Shown here: piece by piece, positions 55,384 through 62,000 of the stretch
How the letters are laid out: every line of letters starts with the position of its first letter
Position numbering within the stretch: position 1 is the stretch's first letter
Source of the DNA: Symsagittifera roscoffensis
Lineage: Eukaryota > Xenacoelomorpha > Acoela > Convolutidae
Direction of reading: 5' to 3'
DNA length: 62,000 nt
Assembly: GCF_963678635.1 (NCBI RefSeq)
Contig: NC_087070.1
Location: 24,732,007-24,794,006, forward strand
Notes under the pieces: generated by a model
What the model was told of the DNA's origin: nothing
Database searches by the model: none
What the model saw: only the letters and a program-made list of their open reading frames with translations
Made by a program: the position numbers and the translations under genes

Positions 55384-55400
55384 GCGAAGTGCAACTTCGC
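55384..55400 (+). repeat. Dispersed hairpin element (GCGAAGT/ACTTCGC)
   Basis: A 7-bp stem with a GCA loop, followed by CGCTGTGTTG. Related hairpins are at 55,712-55,724 (shorter, GAAGC/GCTTC) and at 58,122-58,140 (one mismatch). The rest of the 55,102-56,542 intron contains R1-like repeat DNA (about 56,090-56,520). Confidence 0.6.
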
Positions 55401-56542
55401 CGCTGTGTTGAAGGTTTCGGATCAATCACATACAACACCCGCGTTTATAGAAATACATAATTTGGTTTCCCTTTCTCCTCTGAATTTTGTGCTGCAATGG
55501 TTGTTTACACTAGCCAGCTTGCAAGCGTTAGTGTATTAGTACGACCAATCTTTTTTATCTAACTAAAATTTCATTAAAAGTGTTCCTTTGGTGGCACTTT
55601 TGCTATAATCACGATATAGCAGCCCAATTTTTACTAATTCGAGGCCTATTTCTAGTTTTTCTTATTGCATTTTATAAAGCTGCTTTTTGTCGTGTTCTCG
55701 CTAGTGTTTGAGAAGCACAGCTTCGCAGCTGTGTTCTACTGGGCTACTATGCTGTCTTATGACTAAAATTGGGTATTGATTCCTTTTTAGTATCAATTTT
55801 TTTGCTTGATTGATCGATGTGAGCCAAGGTGCCGTCTTGATGGAAGACACTAAGATTGCTCTTTCGCCGTTTTTAATTCTAAGATTTTACCGTTTTTAAT
55901 TCTTGTTTTACCGTTTGCTCCAAGAATGACGAAAATATATTTCCGCATGAGTCATCATTTTCAAGATCACAAACACGTGGAACTTGCGTGTTAAATTTAT
56001 CACAATCCTTAGTTGGGAGAAAACGGTACAGAAGCCAACTAAGTCATTCAGCACTCAAAACATTTTCAGGACACTTTTAATTAGATGTTAGTGATTTTTT
56101 TCAAGAAAAGGCTCTGATTTTTTTTTAATTGCTCAAATTACTACAAATGTGCATTCATACATATTAAGAAAAAGAATTTATTCCTCTAAATTTGCAAACT
56201 AAAACCAATTTTACTTCAGTATAATTCAATAAATAAATATTTGAAAAAATGATTGAATTTACTGCAAACTTATTTAATTTTAAGATTTCTTAGCGGATTT
56301 TGTCTATTGATCCAGTTTTTTCAAATCGAGTTGTTTTAAAAAGTAACAATCATTTTATTTTTGAAATTCAAAGAGCTTTAAGGTGATAAATTTTTTGAAA
56401 TTTGAAAGTGAAGTTTTTTTTTAATAACAAGCGTGTGTTTTTGTTCTGATGCCTTGCGTTCATGACTCTTTTCGAACTGTCTGTTAACTATGTTTTAATT
56501 TGCTGTAACTAAGATCAATGCATGATGTTATTTTGCGTTCAG

Positions 56543-56659
56543 TTGCTGCTGGCTCTGTGGAAGTTTAGTTGTGCACCAGACATGTGCCCTCATCTTATGG
56601 TTGAGATGATTGTGAAATGCGATGAGTTGATGCAGAAAGCTAAGAAGATTCTGCTGTTG
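56543..56659 (+). CDS. ARMC8: ARMC8 exon
   Basis: 117 bp, phase 0 to 0, acceptor TTGCGTTCAG, donor TTG|GTAAGC. LLLALWKFSCAPDMCPHLMV matches E-Q-T-L-C-I-L-A-N-I-A-D-G-T-T-A-K-D-L-I of ARMC8, and the end, CDELMQKAKKILLL, matches N-D-D-I-L-Q-K-I-K-Y-Y-M. Confidence 0.8.
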
Positions 56660-56888
56660 GTAAGCTGTTATTTAAGTATACGAGTTGGATTAAGAAAAAC
56701 TATTCAAGATATCAACATTACACCATGTGATCATATAAAAATATCTAAATTGAGTTGGCTTTTTTCTACAAATGAAGCCCATTAAGGGCCTTGTTTTCAG
56801 CCGCAGATAGTTGAGAGCATATTTTTTTGTGGTCAACTATGCCTAAACTTTGTCTGGCCGGGGTTGTATGGCATTTTTTTTCAATTAG

Positions 56889-57221
56889 GAGAAGATTGAG
56901 ATGCGACTTGTTAGTTTGGTGCTGCAATGGATTGCTAAGTGCTTGTCGCCCACTGACATAAATTCGGCATATAACACAAGCGATAATAGATCCCCAACTG
57001 GCCTCGCTGACCATACTTCTAGAAGCAGTGCAATATCAGATCAAGATGAGAGAAACAGAAGGAAAGAAAGGATGGTTGCTCACTTCAGACGACACGACTT
57101 CCTATCCGCCCTCTCGTCTCTTCTCGGCACGGTGTCGATTTTTGCAGAGAAAGGATACAAACACCATTACGCAGTTTCAATTATTCAACAGTTAGTTCCA
57201 TTTTTTTCAAATAAGTGTTGA
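56889..57221 (+). CDS. ARMC8: ARMC8 terminal exon
   Basis: 333 bp with stop TGA at 57,219-57,221; acceptor TTTTTTTTCAATTAG, phase 0. It begins EKIEMRLVSLVLQWIAKCLS (human H-V-K-L-Q-L-A-A-M-F-C-I-S-N-L-I-W). A serine/asparagine-rich loop of about 30 residues follows. The end is HHYAVSIIQQLVPFFSNKC (human C-D-K-A-K-M-A-L-Q-Q-Y-L-A), so the protein ends as expected for the family. No clear AATAAA is close downstream. The visible exons sum to about 965 codons against 673 in human, the extra length being polar loops. Confidence 0.8.
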   Translation, partial: EKIEMRLVSLVLQWIAKCLSPTDINSAYNTSDNRSPTGLADHTSRSSAISDQDERNRRKERMVAHFRRHDFLSALSSLLGTVSIFAEKGYKHHYAVSIIQQLVPFFSNKC

Positions 57222-58824
57222 CGAAGCTGACCGAATTTTGGCTTACTTTTGGAGGAAAGAGTTATTGTTACTTTGTTTGTTTCAGAATACATCATCTGTG
57301 TGGAGTATTGCGAGTTTGAGAGAAACGACAGAAAGTAAATTAGTCAGGCATTCAAAATGGTCAACCAGACTCTTATATTTTCATACAGAAGTCTTTTTAA
57401 ATATAGATATTAGGTACTTGAAGTTCGAGCTGTATTCTACAAAAAAATTATCTACAAAGTCGAACTCTTATTTAGGTCCTTTGGGTTTTTTTCGGAAAGT
57501 TCGTTCACAATCCTTTTTTGGTGATTTGAACTTCTATTTCTTTTGAAATTGCTTTTTTCATAGTTTTTAAAAGTCAATGAACCTAATGAATACTGTTTTA
57601 TCGGTCTTGATAATTTTTTGTCGTTTTTTAAAGGAAAAGTCTTACACTTAGTTCACGCTCAATTTAGATTTTTCGCGGTTTGACTTGATTTTGTTTTCAA
57701 TTCATTTCCGTTGTTTCCACAAGCAAAGGTGTTATAGTATGAATTATCTTTTTTTCCAGCCTAAGTCGCAAATATTGTTGCAACGCAAATATTGTTGCGA
57801 CAAAGTGTGTTCATTTTGAAAGTATTCATTTTGATCAATAACCAGCTATTAAGTACAGCCAATGCTAAGGATATTAACACTGACTATTATATTCCATTTA
57901 GCTTCAAGTTCTAATGGATCTGTGGCGTAGAGGTAGGAAAGGAGACACGCGAAAAATAATTTAAATGAAGTTTTTCGTTGACTTGTTGAAATGCGTCCAC
58001 TTGCGTCACTTAGCAATTATGTAGACTCATAATTGGCGTGCGTCACTTAAGAAGATTTGTAGACTCAAAGTTTTAATCATTTAGTTTTTCACGGTAGCGT
58101 TATCAGTCTTGTTTTTGATTGTGTATGCGAAGTGCAACCTCGTCTCTGTGTAAAAGGAAGGCAAACTCCACTTAGGAACAGCAAAAATGTAACCGTTACG
58201 AAAAACGTGGTCGGCTTCCAGATTCGAAAGTGGTTTTAATTGTTCACATTTCCCAGCGGAATAAAAATTTTAACTGTGTTACATTTTTCTCAAATTAGGT
58301 TAATTTTATTAAAAACGTCACAATAATAAATTATTCTTGCAGGCCTGTTTTTTCTGTTTAATTAGTCTTTTCCAACTGACTGTTGGCTATGTTTTGAGTG
58401 GCGCTAAAATGCGGTTTCTGGAATAAATATTAGTTGTCAGGAGGGTAACTGTAAAAAAATCATAAAATGAGTTGTTTGTTCTGAACACGAAGGGAGTTTT
58501 GTTGTTCAAGTGTTTTTTCCACGCAAGCTCAGGTACCGTAAATAGAAGTGATCGTAAAGTTTTTATTGAAATCCGTTCAATCCTTGTCAACTGGAATAAA
58601 AAGTTTCTGAAATATCTAATCAGATGTTCATTAAACCGTTCTTACGCTAGCGAGCAGCTAGTAATTTAGTACGAACCTTCTTTTTTTCTAACCTAACCTA
58701 ATAAAAGTTTTCATTAAAAAGGCTCACTTCTGTGCCTTTTTGCTATAATCACGATCTGCAGCATTTAAAATTTCATAGCATCTGTTCTAGGTTTTATTTG
58801 TGGCTAGTGTTTGTTAACGACTAA

Positions 58825-58906
58825 GCGTTTTTAGCTCAGTGGTTAGTGCGTCAGACGTAATTTCTATGTTGCAGTAGATCTTAGGTTCGAGTCCGAGACG
58901 TCGCCG
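58825..58906 (+). repeat. tRNA-like sequence with good A and B boxes
   Basis: TAGCTCAGTGGTTAGTGCG (box A) and GGTTCGAGTCC (perfect box B) are spaced as in a tRNA with a long variable region. Acceptor and anticodon stems pair poorly. It is embedded in R2 repeat DNA, so it is probably the pol III promoter head of a SINE. Confidence 0.5.
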
Positions 58907-60006
58907 AATTTTTACTAATTAAAGACTAATTTTAATTTTTTCCTTTTGCACTTTTTAGAACTCTATAGCTGCTTTTTGTCGTGTTCTCGCTAGTTTTTAC
59001 CTCTGTGTTAAAAATTGGGAAAGGATCAACATATTTTTTTGTTTTGCACAAAAATGGCTCTGGCTGGAAAGTTTCAACATTTTGTGCTTATAGTACATCA
59101 ACCCAACCGTATATTTTGTTGGATTTGAATTTATGGGCGAATGGTGTTCTGTGAGCCCGCAATTAACGCAGTGATGACAGTAATATACTTGGTGTTGATT
59201 TGCTTTAAATGAAAAATCATGAAAGTTGTTTACGCCGAAGTATGATTTATTGTTTGAACCCTTGAAAGTGGAGAGGAACTTTGTCTTCGGGTGTGTTTTA
59301 ATTCGGGTGTCTTAGCTTTCCACCTCAAGTTTTTGAATTAGTTGAAAACTGTTCAATTTTAGTAAGACTTATTTTGGAAGTTTCTTTCAGCGCTTCCGTT
59401 ACCCTAAAATTTTTTAAAGAAAATCAAAAAAAGTTTTTCTGCAGAAAAAAATATAGATTTTTTTTTCGTTTTTTCAAACAAATATTTTTGCTGAAGACTA
59501 ATTTGCTAACATTCTACGCGTTCAGAAAGTTCTTTTATCACAGCTCAGTGAAAAAGTGACACTATTTGAAAAAAAGAACAAATCTTATTTAAAATTTTGA
59601 AGGGTCGATCAACGTAGTTCAAACTTTTATATAGGTCGTGATGATTATATTTGTTTTTTTTTTCACGAAAAGTTTTTGATTTGTTTTTAAGTGCAGTTCA
59701 TGTTCATTTTAAAAGAAAGGAAAACTCCACTATCGAACAGCAAAAGTGCAAAGGTCACAAAAAACGTGATCGATTTCTAGTTTCGAAAGTGGAATTTAAT
59801 AGAATCACTTTTGATGCTGACACGCTCGATTTCATGAAAATTCAAATGTAACTACTGTGGGTACTAGTTACTGCAGGGTAGTTTGAAGGGGACTTGAAAC
59901 TTCTAAAGTTTTTTTTAGAAAATCAGTTTTTCGGCTTAACCGTTGTCTGCTCAAAAATTGTCGGCCTTGTTTCCGCTTCGTAAGTTTTGTTCAGTTGATA
60001 ATTAAA

Positions 60007-60480
60007 GAGCAATGAACGCGGTGAAAACTCTTATATCGGTCTAGCTGATTTTTTTTTTCAGGAAGAAGTCTTAAAATTTGTTCACGCTCAATTTTGAATT
60101 TTCACGGTATGACTTGTGATTTTTTTAAGTTCGGTGCATTTTCATTGTTAAAGGGAAGGCAAACTCCACTATCGAACAGCAAAAATGTAAAAGTCACGAA
60201 AAACGTGATCGACTTCTTATTTCGAAAATGGAAATTGTTTATCAGATTTCCCAGCGAAATAAAATTTTTGCCTATTGATCCAGTTTTCTCAAATTCGGTT
60301 AATTTTATCAAAAAAAGCCAATCATAAACTGTTCCAGAAATTCAACGAGCTTCAAGGGCACCTTTTCTTCTTTGAAATTCGAAAATTGGATTTTTCAAAA
60401 AAAAAGTCTGTTTTTTCTGTTTACTCGTGTTCACTGACTCTTTTCCAACTCTCTGCTGGCTATGTTTTTAATGAATGTGC
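60007..60480 (+). repeat. Interspersed repeat R1, best copy
   Basis: Runs from GCAATGAACGCGGTGAAAAC through GGAAGGCAAACTCCACTATC, AACAGCAAAAATGTAAAAGT and AACGTGATCGACTTCTTATT to TCTCTGCTGGCTATG. The most complete of the copies; used to recognise the others. No coding capacity or terminal repeats seen. Confidence 0.65.
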
Positions 60481-61820
60481 TCGGAACATTCTGTGCTACT
60501 TGCACAGGAACTGGCTATTGCTGTTTCTAATTAATTTTTGTCCAAGTTATTTTCAGTTAATTTTTTCAATTACGTTTTGAGCATTTCGAGGGAACATCTG
60601 AACCCTCACTTTTTGACATAGAAGAAATCATTCCGTGCTTTCCTAAAAACGTTATAGTATAAAATGATTTCAAGTACCATGAAGATACTTCCTGCTCAGT
60701 TGGTTAAGGTATATATTTTAAAGCCCTTTCGATAGTGTTTCAGGATCTGAAAAGATACCGCTCAAGCGATATACGGTCATTGAGGCTGAAGTTAATAGCT
60801 TTTTGAGATAACCACAGGTATTTCTACCAATTCCATCTAGATTTAATATGGGAAGTTTGTCGCAGGGTTGCAAAAAACATGTTACGAGTTAAAAAAACAG
60901 TTTTAAACGCTTAAAACGTTTTGAATTAAAAAACATCGAAATTATGCAGTATGTGCACCATACTTTGCCAAGTTGAGTGCTCTTTTCATTTCATTTTCAG
61001 TAGCATCGACTCTGAAAAAGTCGGATACAAAAAAACGCAGCAAATCAAGAATCCGGAATAGAAAAACTATACTGTTTCTCGGTACTTTCGAGCCATTCGC
61101 GTCGTTCGGTAACCCGTTCACGAAATCTATCGAGGAGATTTTTCCACGAATACAGTTCAGTTAATGAAAATTGTTAGAAAGTTGTTTGCAAGAAAATCTG
61201 CCAATCAGGGGAAGTTGTTTTAAACACTAAATTATTCAATGTTTTGGACACTGTGTTAAACGTGTTTTAAACATGATTTAAACAAAACATGTTTTAAACA
61301 TTGCAACCCTGGTTTTGTCGTGTGGGTTTTGCGTGGTTGTGTATGTATGTGTAAGTATGTCGATTTAAGTAATAGTAAAATTGTTCCAAAATCGAAACTG
61401 AAAGAATCTTTACCACAAAATCATTGGAAAGTTAATTTTCTGTGTAATTTGTATTATTTGGGGATGTGTTGTTCAATCAGCACTCTTGTAAATTATTTTT
61501 AGCCTAATTATTTTAATTGCCGCATTGAAGCCAGCCAAATTTTTGTATTAGTTTTTTCCTCGACACTGGGTTCTCGCCGCTTTTTAAAGTTGTATCATTG
61601 CAGCTCGAACCATTCATTGTGTTATATCAATCAGCTGCGCAGGACGCTTTTTTACAACACCTTAGTTTGCATAGATGGCAAAGAGTCAAATTGAAGTTGC
61701 TTCTCAACTTTGATAATCGAAGCAAAAATCCTGGTTTTTGAGGGTATGTTTATAGTGGTTAGGGTATGAATTACAGTCGTCCCTTACTTACGCTCGTATT
61801 GTTAATTTTCAGACGGTTAA

Positions 61821-62000
61821 ATGAGTGTTAAGAAAAGAACAAGACTATTGAGTGATTCCGACTCTGATGATCAAGTGGCGACCAATGGTTTAGAGAACAG
61901 ACTAGAAGATGAAGAAGAAGAATCGATTGCTGAGCACAATGTGTACACATCTCCAACTGCTAAGAAGATGGCGGAACTTGGTGATGCTGATGAGGAGTCA
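61821..62000 (+). CDS. N-terminus of an acidic protein, runs off the window
   Basis: ATG at 61,821 opens a frame that continues to the window end (60 codons). It lies 9 bp after TTTTCAG at 61,806-61,812, so the 5' UTR is spliced, either by an ordinary intron or by a spliced leader. The protein begins MSVKKRTRLLSDSDSDD and continues acidic (LEDEEEES), with a TSPTAKKMAELGDADEES end, typical of nuclear, casein-kinase-2-phosphorylated proteins. No family can be named from this part. Confidence 0.65.
   Translation, partial: MSVKKRTRLLSDSDSDDQVATNGLENRLEDEEEESIAEHNVYTSPTAKKMAELGDADEES

Larger units (their letters stand above)
57222..61820 (+). other. Intergenic region made of short interspersed repeats
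   Basis: R1-type repeat pieces occur at 57,573-57,720, 58,150-58,400, 59,610-59,830 and 60,007-60,480. A second family (R2) is seen at 58,690-58,800 and 58,917-59,000, sharing TTTTTGCTATAATCACGAT and TGCTTTTTGTCGTGTTCTCG with 55,590-55,705. A tRNA-like sequence is at 58,825-58,906. A GTTTTAAAC-rich stretch is at 61,215-61,300. No gene is recognised. Confidence 0.55.

Overview
This is an AT-rich, intron-bearing genomic window, almost certainly from an invertebrate metazoan. It has GT-AG introns of a few hundred to a few thousand bases, non-LTR and Penelope-like retroelements, a MULE-type MITE, tRNA-derived SINE-like pieces and remains of a large DNA-virus-like (Polinton-style) element. I cannot name the phylum.

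The one clear host gene is an ARMC8/GID5 homologue (ARM-repeat scaffold of the CTLH/GID ubiquitin ligase) on the + strand. Exons are visible from about 28.2 kb to its stop codon at 57.2 kb; the 5' exons lie to the left of the window or are not recognisable. A second + strand gene begins at 61,821 and runs off the right edge.

Layout. 1-3.5 kb: a broken cluster of uncharacterised, exonuclease-like, FtsK/HerA-type ATPase and basic-protein ORFs. 3.6-4.45 kb: decayed 3' half of a Penelope-like element (PLE). 4.5-29.1 kb: a tandem array of six related units of 2.5-3.9 kb (the sixth expanded to 9.6 kb by insertions). A complete unit carries a PLE GIY-YIG tail, a hammerhead-ribozyme-like motif, a fragment of another retroelement, a decayed second hammerhead-like motif and a pair of ARMC8 exons (called X and Y here). 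Units 1-3 carry deletion derivatives of the exon pair, unit 4 is frameshifted, and units 5 and 6 are intact. Unit 6 is split by a nearly intact 4.8-kb LINE on the - strand and by a MITE that itself contains a retroelement fragment.

29.1-31.0 kb: retroelement debris. 31.0-34.4 kb: three further ARMC8 exons. The intron from 34.4 to 51.0 kb holds a 2.07-kb element with inverted-repeat ends around an ~84-bp minisatellite, a broken LINE, and a near-perfect tandem triplication of about 3.07 kb that starts inside that LINE. 51.0-57.2 kb: the seven 3' ARMC8 exons. 57.2-61.8 kb: intergenic DNA made largely of short interspersed repeats and one tRNA-like sequence.

The main point is the interaction between ARMC8 and the repeats. 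The X+Y exon pair starts and ends in phase 0 (525 nt), so it has been amplified inside a mobile-element-derived array without necessarily breaking the reading frame. Exon phases are consistent throughout the gene except across the repeat-filled 34.4-51.0 kb intron, where an exon appears to be missing or unrecognised.
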